Assembly: GCA_963169105.1 (NCBI GenBank)
Contig: OY720632.1
Location: forward strand, 187,860,448 to 187,924,447
Direction of reading: 5' to 3'
DNA: 64,000 nucleotides
From: Ceriagrion tenellum
Lineage: Eukaryota > Arthropoda > Insecta > Odonata > Coenagrionidae
Part shown: positions 48,480 through 61,993 of the stretch, one piece after another
Layout of the letters: every line of letters begins with the position of its first letter
How positions within the stretch are numbered: position 1 is the first letter of the stretch
Position numbers and translations under genes: made by a program
Notes under the pieces: model-generated
Told to the model about the DNA's origin: nothing
What the model saw: the letters and a program-made list of their open reading frames with translations, nothing else
Databases searched by the model: none

Positions 48480-50235
48480 TGGCAAATATCGCTGAAGGGG
48501 TAAGTTGATGATATTTTCGTATCATTGTCTCACTTCGACTCTGCCTTATCCCAGTCGACTTTTTCCATCCCGAGACTTCTCCTCCACTTGGCACGGTCCA
48601 AGGCTGTCACAGCCAAGATCTTCGTTTACTTTATCACTTCTTCTCAGCTATGGTCTTCCTCTTTTCCTTTTCCCTGCCAAACTTTTATGTAGCTGTCCTC
48701 TTCCCAGCACAAGCTTTATCTTTTCATTCAAAATACCCAAACCATCTCAATCTATACTAGAGCAGTTTTATTTTAAAAATTGGTCCCACGTTAACTGCTC
48801 CTCTAATGTCATCAATTTTAACTCCATCACTTCTCGTCCCTCCTCTCTTCCACCTCGATATTCACATTTTAACCACCTCCAGCTTCCTCTCCTGTGCCCT
48901 TGTAATTGGCCACGTCTCTGCACCATGTAGTATTGCAGATTTCACTTTGGTCTTATACATCTTGCCCATTATCTCATTGCTCACCTTTTTGTCACACATT
49001 GCTCCGCTACTCTTTCTTTAATACCTCCATCCACACTGGACTCCGTGTTGCATTTCTGCCTCAAGTCCTCCATATCTACGATCGAACCTAGATAGACTTG
49101 AATTTCAACCCCGAAGATAAAACTTCGTTCTGAAGCTTCACTCTTCAGTCCCTCCACAGTATTTAAATCCATTTACTCACTCCTCTGTCCTCTAATGGCC
49201 GCTTTACACGGTACATTTTATTGTACAAACGAATGTATTGTAGAATGTACAAGATACTGAATGGAATTAGAGCAGGTTCTATTTCCCTTTAAGTCATTGA
49301 GACAGTTATACAATTTGCCGCTTTACGCTGTACAATTTTCCTCATGCAAGAGTTCATAAGTTTGTTTGTACAATAGAATGTAGCGTGTAAGGTGGCCTTA
49401 ACACCCTCCACCATTCTTCTAGTTTTTCTTCCAATTTTTCTCCCGAGTGTTTCGCTGATCAAAATGTCATCAGCTTACTCCATGGTGCCTGATTTTTTTA
49501 CATCTCTGACTAGTACGTCCATCGCCATGTCAGTGAAATAAGGGCTAAGAGCTGTTCCCTGAAGTGTGTCAGCCTTAATGCCAGCTGAAGTGGGCAAGCG
49601 TGGTGGCGTTATCACACGCATACGTGAATGCTCTTGTCCACAACATTTTTCTGTGCGCGTTCGCGATGACTTGTGCGACGAGTCCGGTCATCCTCACGGG
49701 AAAGACTAAGCCCTTCAACCGCCGGACCCCAACTCATCAAATCTCACCAGATGTCCATGCTCTCCTCTCATTAATTATTCTGTATCCCTACAGGAATTTA
49801 ATCTGTTCCTACAGCCTTGTCATTTTTTATTCATTTTTCTGAGGGATTGATCCACCTCCTTCCTCTCAACCTCAAACGCCATACCTTCATTTGCTACTCG
49901 ATATTCAACCTCTACCCTGGAATTTTCTTTCACTCAGCATTTTCTCAAGAAATCTTTTCCACCTTTCATTTATCGTTTCATGAACCTACAAACCTACTCC
50001 TCGCTCGCTTTCCATTTGCTATATTTTTGTCAAGTCCTTTGAATTCCCGTCCCTCGCTTTAGCAATTCTCATCAGTTGCGGATACCCATCGTTCCTTTTC
50101 AATGTCTCATATGTTTCCTGCACAGCCTCAGCCTTCGCCTCTGCAGTCTTTAGGTTCCTATGTGCAAATTTTTAAGCCTCCTTGTCTAGACGGCTGCCAC
50201 TCGCATGCCACTCTTTCTCTTCTTTCTTTTATTTT
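48480..50235 (-). pseudogene. Decayed RTE-clade LINE, linker to C-terminus
   Basis: Read on the minus strand from 50235 leftwards, RTE polyprotein blocks appear in the expected order. These are the basic linker (KEEKEWHASGSRL, AEAVQETYETLKR), then RIAKARDGNSKDL and NERWKRFLEKML. The RT block ALSPYFTDMAMDVL and an ADDI catalytic box lie at about 49470-49560. IQVYLGSIVD follows (about 49100), then MYKTKVKSAILHGAETWPIT (about 48900-48965), RKRGRP and finally LDRAKWRRS (about 48585-48610). Stops and frameshifts are numerous. A 201-bp MITE interrupts it at 49197-49397. Active members encode endonuclease-reverse transcriptase. The endonuclease domain is absent here. Confidence 0.85.
49197..49397. 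mobile_element. MITE family D, copy 1 (inside the RTE LINE)
   Basis: The 201-bp unit has 32-bp terminal inverted repeats with few mismatches (GGCCGCTTTACACGGTACAT vs. GGCCACCTTACACGCTACAT). The right flank is TTAA (49398-49401); the left is TAAT, a probable decayed TTAA. The element separates two coding blocks of the LINE, so it inserted later. A sister copy lies at 51605-51800. Confidence 0.75.
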
Positions 50236-50249
50236 GATGTCTTTGCAAA

Positions 50250-50314
50250 GGTGATATAAAACGTGACCATATTAATAATTTCTTTGTGAAATGATCTCTC
50301 GTTCCAACTACCTC
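50250..50314 (-). repeat. MITE family A, short 5'-end fragment
   Basis: The reverse complement reads GGTAGTTGGAACGAGAGATC, then ATTTCACAAAGAAATTATT. This resembles the first 60 bp of family A. Fragment only. Confidence 0.45.
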
Positions 50315-50399
50315 AACTCTTTCACTCCCCGCGCATTAGTTTCACTTTGGAAAACTTCAGTCTCGCTGAGGGGCTTATATTATTTTTAAATGTTCTCTT

Positions 50400-50995
50400 C
50401 TACATCTACATCTACATAATACCCCGCAAGCCGCCGCATGGGCGTGTGGCAGGGGGTGTTAGGTCACCAGCCGTGTAATGGTGTGAGTTTTTTGGAGATG
50501 GGATGGTGACATACATTGTAGGAGTGTATTTAGTGGAGCTCAATTTTTATTATGGTCGCTTATTGTTCGCGGAAAGAACGAGTTTTTGTACCTATCTGTT
50601 CGGCACAGTATCTCTCTTATTTTATCGTATCTGTCAAACCTAGAGATGTAGTGAGGAGTGTTGATAATATTCTCTGTGTCACTCTTAAATATATCAGTTC
50701 TGAATTTATCAAGCAACATAAGCTTAGCGTGCAGCCTCAAGAGTCTCTAGGGGCTCCCACCTTAATCCCTCTAAAAGGTGTGAGACACTAAGTGCACGCT
50801 CTTAGCAGTTTTTAACGAAGCGCGCTGCTTTTCTTTGTATTTTATTAATTTTTTTGGTTAAATCTTTATGAGCAGGGTCCCAAATGCTCGCGGCGTATAC
50901 GATGTGCGGCCGAGTTGTGATAAGAATAAAAGCATTAGGGAGTAAATAAGAAACTTCATACGCTACCCTTTCGAAAAACCGCATTAAAAGTTCTG
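50400..50995 (-). pseudogene. Minus-strand LINE (13.4-kb family), RT C-terminus and 3' UTR
   Basis: The minus-strand translation has RPHIVYAASIWDPAHKDLT and KIQRKAARFVKNC (50802-50880), then LLDKFRTDIF, TPHYISRFDRYDK and YKNSFFPRTISDHNKN (50540-50740). The 3' UTR (about 50410-50540) includes the complement of CACCCCCTGCCACACGCCC. It ends in a GATGTAGATGTA-type tail at about 50401-50415. The 5' truncation is near 50995. A stop and a frameshift separate the two coding parts, so it is not functional. This is the best-preserved 3' end of the family in the window. Confidence 0.87.
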
Positions 50996-51209
50996 TTGGT
51001 AGCTGACATGCAGAAAATAAGGTGAAAATTTAACTGTTGTAGGAGGAGCATTGTTGAGTAACCACAATGGGATAATTGTTTGCACTTATATTTCTCTTTA
51101 AGGCTTTTGTAGCGTTCCTCACGATATATGACCACATCCTCCTTTCCGTGTCTCTATTTTCGCTTCGGATTTACAGGACGAGGCATTTCAGATTCCGTTT
51201 CGATCTAGG
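50996..51209. other. Unannotated DNA
   Basis: Nothing recognised. Confidence 0.4.
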
Positions 51210-51300
51210 AGGAGGGAGTTAGCGAGTGCGGCGCTTTGATTTACCCGCAGGAGGGCGGAATTCGAGTCCCATCTGTGGAGGAAATTTTTATATGATGATC
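51210..51300 (+). repeat. tRNA-derived SINE-like head
   Basis: A B box (GAATTCGAGTCCC, about 51258-51270) is preceded by GGGAGTTAGCGAGTGCGGCG, an A-box-like segment at the expected distance. A T/A-rich body follows. Not a foldable tRNA. Confidence 0.45.
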
Positions 51301-51604
51301 CGGTCCTGACTTGACTTTGGTTAGGGGAGCATATGAGTTCGGTACGCCTTGATCCGTTGTCCCCCAGCTGTCCTATGTCGACAGTTCGATGAAGCTGGAT
51401 TCTCATGGGCGGAAAATCAGACGACGGAAGAGCCGAAAACGAATCTCCACCCTTAGTGTTTCGTCGCCCTGTGATTGGCTTTCCGCTTTTCTGCTTCGTT
51501 CTCCGCTCATGTGAATCCAGCTTAAGAGAAGATTACGCCGGCGGCGGTTTTCTTTCTCTCCCTATTCAGCTACCATATCCTCTACCTCCCCAGTGCACCT
51601 TTAA

Positions 51605-51800
51605 AGGCTGCTTTAGACAGTACATTTTATTGTACACAAGAATGTATGAACTCTTCCAAGTGGAAAATTGTACCGTGTAAAGCGACAAATTTCATGATTG
51701 TCTGAAAGACTGAATGGGAAATAGAACGTGCTCTAATTCCATTCTTGCGCGATCTATGATACATTCGTTAGTGCAATGAAATGTGCCTTGTAATGCGGCT
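51605..51800. mobile_element. MITE family D, copy 2
   Basis: The 196-bp unit is flanked by TTAA on both sides (51601-51604 and 51801-51804). Its ends are AGGCTGCTTTAGACAGTACA and the complement of AGCCGCATTACAAGGCACAT, the same family as 49197-49397. No coding capacity. The perfect TTAA pair supports piggyBac-type target choice. Confidence 0.8.
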
Positions 51801-51804
51801 TTAA

Positions 51805-54669
51805 TATACGCACCTTTCCTCAGGGTCAGAAGCGCTGATTCCTACTGAACAGACTTGACTTTCGTGGATGATGTTATGGTCGGAATGCTATTTTAGCATC
51901 TTTTGTTAACTCTATTATCTATTTCTTCACCGTGAATACTTGAAAATGTTCACTTGTGACTAATAAGTACTGACGATTCCTCGATTATAAGTTTTTTTAG
52001 TCACTGAGAAGAAGGGCTCATAGTAATTTTGGGAGCTTCACTATCACCTCCCTGCGCTGAACTGACTTCATCCCCGCAAAACAAATTGAAACAATTTCAT
52101 TGTAGTTCGTCTTAGTTGCCAAGTGCGCTAGAATACGAAAGCTGCGATGGCGGGGAAATACGCAGTAATAGAAACAAATATTTCAGTTGCTTACATAATT
52201 TTGATTTTTACTTTTAAAAGTTAATATTAGCTCGCAGTTATATCCATCCAGAACTGAGTTTGACTATTTCTTTAAAGAAGTTTAATATCATGTGCGCTCG
52301 TTTCTTACCGTCTGCTGCAATGTGTGCTAATCTGCGTAAGGTGATTGGAAAGTAACCCTATTTACTCTCGCTTTTGCGGTATTGTTTTTAATTTTATGAC
52401 GTAATTACTTTAACTAGGAAACATATTTGATGAACATTCTCTATTTCACCTGCACTCCTCGTCGCTGTGGATGGCATTCATCCTCATCGGCGCCGTTCAT
52501 CGCATCGCATGACTGAAAATAATCGGCGGTGATTTCAACTCGTCGCTCAAGCCCAGCTGTAGCACTCCTTTTGATGGTTAATGAGAGTTTTTATGGCTCG
52601 TAGCTTCTCGTATTATCTTGTCTTTCTCCTCCCATTTCACTTTCCTAGAATGAATCCTCCTTTTCTCCCTCTCGATTTTCTTCGCCTCCCTCCGCCCCCT
52701 CCTCCCCCCTCCCCCGCCTCTCCCTTTTCATGTCCTCGCCTAACAAGAAAAAAGGGGCGATCGATAAATGGAGAATTCGCATCCCGTCCCACCCCCCCTC
52801 CCCCACCGATCCCTCCGACACCCCTGCTCCATCCCACTTACACCGGGGGAGGGCTGGTGTGCACCGGATCGGAGATATTGGCTCGTCCGTCTCTTGATGG
52901 GTGCTTCTAGAAGAACGTGTGCTAGCTTAAATATTTTTTTGCAAAGTAGGGATACAAAGAAAATTTTCTTCGCTAAAAAAATTGTTGATGACTTGTATAA
53001 CAAAAATGATAAAACTTTCAATCTAAAATTAAGGTTTGTTATCTGAGCAGTTGTCCCATTCAATCCAAGGACTGTAAACTCCCAATCTCTACACAGTGCC
53101 CACCAGAGACTGGCACACCCCTTCATTTTTGGGAACTCTCTCATTGTGGACCGGTTCTATTTTTTTTTGACCCGTTCCTTTTCACTCGTTTACCGTTCCA
53201 TTTTTATTGGTGGGGGTGTATGTTTAGTATCAATTTATTCTGGGTAGGTATATAAAGAAAGTAATAATAAAATAAACCAGAAATACTTGGCATACTGTAA
53301 AGATGGTATTTAAGAATGCTGAATGAAATAAAAGATATAAAATAAAATCACATTTAACAATTTTTCGTATGATTCTGATTAAAAAGGTTTTTCATGTGAG
53401 CCATAAGGAATTTATTTATAAAACTATCTCCATCTGGAAAAAGATTATATTTAGAAAATGGTTATGGCTTTGTTAAAATTATGCAGTTTAAAGCTTGTAA
53501 AAAAACTGCAGTTTATACACTGCAAGTTGAGAAGCAACTGATCCGGTGTATATTTATTATAAATAAGGTAAAATAAATGTTATTTAATGTATAATAAACT
53601 TTAAATTATCAGGACTTCATCAAATATCCGTTAGTGAAATCAAGAAACAAGAAACACAATTAATAAGACGCTCGCAACGGATCCATATATTTTTACAGCC
53701 TGGCGTGTGACGGTCTTACCCATAGGAGTGGAATTAACACACACACACACACACGCACAGAGACTCACATGTTTTCCGTGTATTCCCATCATTACTATCT
53801 ACGACCAACGTGATCGATTCCTTCCTACATTACCCCTGTGATTGTGATGAGGAAGTGAAGCGAAGTGAACTATTATGCTGTCGGAGTACGCGGTCTGTTG
53901 GCTCCGAGCGGTGCGCGTGGAAGCCGCTGGTGGCTTCCCTTCACACCACCTAAAGACCTTCACTCTGCTTTTTCTTTTGCTTGCCTGGGCCGTCCGCGTG
54001 TTTGGCAATTAATGTGACGGGCCGAGGGGTTTGGGAGGGGAGGATGTTTATGGCGGTTTGCGAGGGGGAAAAAAAAGTCTCTCTGTATTGAGTGTTTTTG
54101 CTCCTCTCATCTCCCTAAACATCCCCTTTTCCTCCCTGGTCCCTCTCCCCCTCACCCATTCAATCCACACCCCCCCCTCCCAGAGTCGATTCGGTCGGCC
54201 CACCTGTTGATCGTCGCCGGACGTGCTCTCGAGGGCACGTGTGTGTACCTGAATCTCATTTGTTCTGATTCTTTTCATTTATGGGCACCGTTTGAGTGGA
54301 AATCCGCCTCCGCCGAAATTCGTAAGCTCTTTAAAAAAATCGACATCGTCTGCGTTTCTTTCTGTCTTTCCATTGCCTGTAGTCCTGGTCGCCCTAAAGC
54401 TTTGATATCGAATAAATTCGAGGGTCCTTAGTGCGCTTTCGGCTTCTTTGATTTTTTTCGAAACTAACAATGTCAGAATTTCTTTTATTCTGTGATCACA
54501 TGAGTCTTTTACCAGAACTTTGCCATAAACTGTGAGTTAGTAAGTATACTCTGGCAACATACTAAGTGAGCTTTCCATTCAAGGTGTTGAATTTTATGCG
54601 TATCGGAACACGTCACCGCACTTAATAGATAACGAATGACATAATGAAGAACAGAAAAGGTAATTTTCC
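51805..54669. other. Unannotated DNA with C-rich clusters and a (CA)n run
   Basis: C-rich pyrimidine clusters sit on the plus strand at about 52620-52830 and 54095-54180. A (CA)n microsatellite of about 20 bp lies near 53734-53754. AT-rich, low-complexity DNA fills 53160-53660. No gene is recognised. Confidence 0.5.
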
Positions 54670-54735
54670 TCTGGATGAATAATTGTAATGCGGCCTAAGT
54701 TTTGAGGTACTACATCATCTTCAGGCGATATTAAA
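54670..54735 (-). repeat. Relic of a Penelope-type 3' terminal motif
   Basis: The minus strand reads GCCTGAAGATGATG, a short spacer, then CTCAAAACTTAGG and CGCATTACAATTATTC. The CTGAAGATG...CGAAAC-like order resembles the other Penelope-type ends in the window. The second core word is mutated (CAAAAC). Short, single arm. Confidence 0.4.
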
Positions 54736-57309
54736 TCAAAATTATTTATCCTGTGAAAAATTGCCATTTCTGTTCTTCGTTACGCTGAAATTCCACCCCG
54801 TCACGCCTCCTACTCCTCTTTTTGCTCTCGAAATACTTTCAATGGTACGATGTGCGCTGGCGAAATGTTTTGTCGTCGTCTGGTGGGTGGCATTCTGTGG
54901 GTGAGCGACAGTCACCGCCGAATGCGTTCAGTAAAATTTTTCTTTTAATTCGTTCAGAAGAAATATTTAAAAATTTAAGCATTTAATCACTTAGTAATGT
55001 AAAAGTTAATAAATCCCTGTTTGGCGCTTCTACTGAAAATCAACGTAGTGGTCTGCCGGCTGCGGGCAGCAGCTTTAATGGTCTAATGAGAAATTGACTC
55101 TTAGGGGTTTCTTTTCTATAGCAGGTCGCCTTGCACACGCCAGACCTGTCCCCTAAAAATTTTACATGCCACGTGCTAAGGTACTTTGCCTACCTTAAAA
55201 TCTTTTGTTAAGACGAGGACTTAGTCTGCTAGGCCCTTGTCTCAAAGTACTTTTTAGTCACGATGTCCTATGTCGTGAACCATTTAAGATAGTGCTCAAT
55301 GTAGTATTTTGTATTAAGTTCCCACCAAAACTTAAACTCAACCAAGCCAATAGTTATGATCGCCATTGCCGAAAGGGTTGAGAGAATGCTGATGTCCAAG
55401 CCACTCTTCTCTCTTGTATTGCACGACACTTCCCACTTTTACTCAGTTTCCCTCCGAGCGTGAAGCTCGTGTTCTAGCGTAAAGACTTCATTTAGTCTTA
55501 TTTCTAAATGGTTGATCTCATTCTCATTACACCATGAGACCGTAAGAGGAAATACGTAGGTTCTCTGGACATAAACGAAGAACGATTTAATCTGCGGCAT
55601 CAATGAAGCCGACCGACGATACAACGTTTTACCTTATTAATTGGAGATGGGAGATGGATGATCCTCTCAGAGATTTTTAGATGTTTTTATTAGTTACTGA
55701 ATTCCCTTCCTGAGAACATCTACCTTTTCACCATATCTTCCCACGTCTTCGCTAGCCTAACCATACGTCATTCCCAAAAAAAGGTAATTTTTACTATTAC
55801 CTTATGTTAGAGTATTATTTGTTACCATCTTGTTATGTTTTTACGTTTGTGTCCTTTTTTGTTGTTACATGTTCGCTATGAAATGGCTTCATACTTTATG
55901 TGATCTTTATTTTTTCAAATAAATAAACACTCTCTCTGCTCCAATGCATACGATTAGATGTGAATGTCTGACTCACGCTAAATGGTGCGGGCAACTTTTG
56001 AAATAGACTGTGCATCTCTTGGCATGAAATATTTAGTTAGTAATCAAATGTATTAACAGCTAAATATGCTATGACTTAATAATAATTATATTAATAGGAT
56101 ACAAATAATTGCCAGTGTCACCCATTTGTCACCCACCCAGTGTTAATTACGTGCGTAGTTGTTGGAAGTCATTTGAGTTGACAGAGTGAAATGCCGGTAG
56201 TCTTCTGAGTCAGATTTGTCGCGCGATGAGACGGGCAAATATCTCTTTTTTTATCGCTTTAACTGAGCAGTGGACTTGTTAACACTATCACACTTCTATG
56301 AACTGCCAACCCTACTTTTAACTGCCCTATATGAAAAGTTTGATTAAGTTTTTGGTACCAGTGGATTTCCTATCGAAGGTAATTTTCCGTAATGTCTGAG
56401 ACGTGGGTGGCTGAAACAATGTCGTGATATGACAGTGTTACTACAACGTTCGAGTTACGTTGATACCTACTACGTTCAGAGTTTTGACTTTGCGATTTCG
56501 GCCGTTGCCTGGGACAACTTTCGAAGGGTGGAGCTGATGACCCTTGCCCGTGGGCTGGATGGCGTGGTGGTGTGTTATCTATGGGTAAACGTGGTGTCGC
56601 TGATGAATTGTCTCACAAAAAGCCGTTTTTGGGCCGAGTCTTCCTTATTCGCGAGTGATGTCGGTAGGCACGTGGGCTTCGCCTCACGGTCGCCACCCTT
56701 GGACGAGGTTTGTCACGCATTCCGCTCTTCCTCCGTGCTCCACGGGTTGTCGCCTCTCTCTTCACGACTCGCATCCTTTCTGGGCTGATCTCCCGAGGCA
56801 GCGGTCTCCGGCCTGGGGCACGTGATTTTTTGTTAAAGTGGCGGGCGAAGCCCCCGGAGGAGGAATTCACATTGAATTAGGTTGGCTTGGTGGTCTACTT
56901 TCATGGCGAATTTCATCCCTTTGGTGTTCACCTTTGTATTCGTACGCGTGACTGTGTGCACATCATTTGTTCAGTGCAATGATTCGACAACTTTAACCCC
57001 AATGAGTAGACCCTCTTTCCTTTTAAGATTTCATTTTGAAGAAACCCTGCCGACGGTAGTAATTCAAATTTTTGTTGTTGTGTCCAATGATCAGATTGTA
57101 TTATGTCATTCTTCGAGATGGAAATGTATTGGACTTTCGGTATAGATTCAGCCTGTTGAATAATGGAGTAAGCCAGGCACTCTCATCATCGTAGTTGCCG
57201 ATTTTTTGCTCTGATGCCTCAAACTTGGTGTTCTCAAGTATTTGTCCTGTGGGGTCGTGATCGACTTGAAGGTTAATTTCTATGAGCTAGGATCGATTCC
57301 TCATTTCGT
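54736..57309. other. Unannotated DNA
   Basis: No recognised gene. A plus-strand open frame of 119 codons (56429-56788) and a minus-strand one of 61 codons (55439-55624) show no domain I can name. Confidence 0.5.
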
Positions 57310-57475
57310 AGTGACCATGGAGTTGAGTGGAATTAACGCACGTTTACTAGTCGAGAGTCCCTGGGATCGAATCCCGACAGTCTTGGAGATTTGTTGGAAC
57401 CTATCCTAGAGTCCGACACAGAGGAAGAGGAACTTTTTAGCGTCGGTGCTCCTTCCGTCGGATGGGACGTGGCAC
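57310..57475 (+). repeat. tRNA-derived SINE (second family)
   Basis: An A-box-like GAGTGGAATTAACGCA (about 57325-57340) and a B box GGGATCGAATCCCG (57363-57376) are correctly spaced. The body contains TCCGACACAGAGG and CTTCCGTCGGATGGGACGT. The latter resembles a conserved block of arthropod and other tRNA SINEs. Body unlike family 1. Confidence 0.6.
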
Positions 57476-59009
57476 AGTTACTTTCCTAGCATATTTCGTA
57501 ATACGGATGTGAATGCGGTCGGTGGGTTGCTCGTCCCACTTCTGTTCATCCCCGAAAATTCTCCCGTAAACCAAAATACCCTTTCAACGTCAATGGATTG
57601 GGGTTCTTAAGCCGTCGAACGCTCTCCACGACGACCACTGCAAGTTTTTTGGGGTATGTCCTTTTTCCCTTGGCCACCTGCGGATCTCCTCGGAGCTCTG
57701 GAAGCCAGGAAGTGGCTAGGACGTATCGCCATTATTTGAGTATCGGCCCCTCAGTTACAGTAGTATATTTATATTGGTAATTAATGATTTCCACAATCCT
57801 GTATGATCTTCTAGGACTTGATTGCTCTTCTGCACACATTAAGTAACCCTTATCCGGACGGTATTTTCCCCTTTTGGTCCATCATTCTTCATGTTCACTC
57901 GGCTCCGTTCAGAATATTTGTTTTGTTCGATTCTTTTCCACTAACATATTTTAGCATTCATCCCTTTAAAGCTTTTAGCGCCGTATGCGCATTATATTCT
58001 CCATTTTTGCTTCTAATGTTCTCCGAAAAAGTCCCGCTTCTTCCCTCACTAGCTAACGCTTTCATTCGTTGATGCAATGGCTATCGTGCTTTTACCATTT
58101 CAGTATTCCTCTAGTACCCTATTTACGGCCGTTAACGTTCCACGATGATCATATTTTGAAACTGTGCCTTTTCAGACTGCGTGTTAAAATATTTCTGATA
58201 CTTTCACGTCGTTACTGACGTTAATTCTGTACTAATCCCTCATTTAGTGCAATATTTTTATTATTTAATTTCTACACTGCCTCCGCATGCCTTCTTAACC
58301 ATTCACTTATTTCAGAATGTATCCCTAAATGCGTGCGTTTTCCGTGTATTCATATGTATGTGTGTCTAATTTGATGTGGTTTTCTCCTTTTCTTAAAAAT
58401 CTCACAACTTCAAACAGTTAACTGGGTAAATTTGTGTCGGTTGAACGAATATCCAACTTCTTATTGGAGATGTTTTTTCTAGAACTGTTTTGTGCAACAG
58501 TATTGTGATTATTGGTACTATGTTCTTGATAACTATATTTTCTCGGCCTAGACCGACTTTCAATAATGCTTTTGACTGTATTACACTACAAGAGAAAGTA
58601 ACGCGCGGGGCTTAAGTTGTTAATGAAAAATATTCTTCGTATTTTTAAATCTCAAACTTTTATATTAAAAAATCCTGTGTCTTGAATAATGAAATAAAGG
58701 GACGCCTCTGTTCTAAGTTTCTAAATCGAAGAGAAGTAACGAAGAGGAGCCAGCTGGCAGTGTGCAAGTCTTATATGCTTCAACAGTCACTTATAGCTGT
58801 GAGTCATTGACTTTTAGTGAAAAACATAGAAGCAAAATGTAAGCAATAGAGATGAGGTTTCTTATACTCATTAAGAACAAAACAGAGAGAAAAAGAAACA
58901 TCACTATACGTCGGAACCTCAGGGCAACACCCCCCGTAATCAATATAATCGGTAACCCTCAACTGAGGTGGTTTGGCCGTTTGTGACGAATGAGAGAACT
59001 GCGATACCC
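57476..59009. other. Unannotated DNA
   Basis: Nothing recognised. Short open frames only. Confidence 0.5.
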
Positions 59010-59013
59010 TTAA

Positions 59014-59591
59014 GGTAGTTTGAGCGTCTCATAAAATATCATTTTACCTAGAAATCAGCGAATTCGGTCTCATTTTAAATAAAAATATATCACCCTTCCA
59101 TGGACATAAAAAATCCAACCCCTTACCAAATTACTTTCCGAGATTTTGCCAGAAAATACTAGCCCTTTTACATGGGAAATGGTACGTTCATGGACTTCAG
59201 AGAGATCTCATATTAAAAATGAGGCATTTCCTACACTTAGATCTCGTCAAAAATCAACAGTGTGCAGTTTGTGTGTTTTCTCAACTATTTTTTAAAATTA
59301 ACCATATTGTCACCGCAGTAAATTCTTAGGAATCACAATTAACCTTCCGTTTTGGTGGATTTTCAAACGTACCGCGTGAAAAAAATGAGTCAAGTGAAAG
59401 ACTTATTTAGATTTTTTCATTTAACCACTCAGACCATTTTCATTACTTACAATTTCCGTCATGTAAAACTGTTTTATTGCCCCATTAATAATGCAATATT
59501 TAATTCGTGTATCTCACAGTATGTGAAATTAAAACGTATACATCGAATATTGTCTTTATTATGATTTGGGAACTATCTCGCTTGCACTACC
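59014..59591 (+). mobile_element. MITE family A, copy 3
   Basis: The 578-bp full-length copy starts GGTAGTTTGAGCGTCTC and ends CGCTTGCACTACC. It is flanked by TTAA (59010-59013) and TTAG (59592-59595). It retains CAAACGTACCGCGTG, missing from copy 1. Non-coding, moderately diverged from copies 1 and 2. Confidence 0.85.
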
Positions 59592-59595
59592 TTAG

Positions 59596-60316
59596 AGAGC
59601 TTGGGAAGCTAGACCTGAAGAAAGCAGAGGAAGGGCGACATAGAAGCTGGGAGACAGTGTGAGGGCAAATGTTGACAGCGGAGGAGGAATGTCGAGCCAG
59701 TGTGATGGCTCGTAGCATAATTGAATGGCGTCCTCTTTGCGAAACCACTGCACCCAACGGGCAAAAGAGGATTTACCATGAGGGAGAAGTATTTTTAAAA
59801 ATCGCTCTAAGATAAAAATAATTGTGTGACAGTCCGTGTTAGGTTAGCTGCTCTGGTAGCTCTTCACCTCGCTGAAAGAGATACGAAGACGGAGGGATTT
59901 ACAGAGATAAGAGCGTTATCGAGTTTTTCGATGACGCCAAGGAGGAGGAAATGATTGACTCCTCTCTACTTATCGGCATACCGAGCTAAACCACAGAAAT
60001 AATGAGAGAGCCCGGACAACGGATAGTTTTCAATACCCCTGTTAAAATGTAACATTCGTGACGGTTCGAGAGATGTTCAGGAATTAACAAACTCAGTTAG
60101 TTTTACTCAGAATATTTATAGTACGACCGATTTCGTCGAATACTACTTCGAGTAAAACTTACAAAGTTAAGGCTGAAACTATTGAATTTGTTAAGTGCAC
60201 CAGTACCGCAACTAAAGCCAAACTATACAGGACTCTACGCACTGAACCCATCGCCACAATCCACCCCCCCCACCCCACCTTCCTCGCCTTTTTCGCTCTA
60301 ACCTCCTCTCATTCAC
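59596..60316. other. Unannotated DNA
   Basis: No recognised feature up to the TA tract. Confidence 0.5.
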
Positions 60317-61990
<1,674 letters not shown>

Positions 61991-61993
61991 TAA

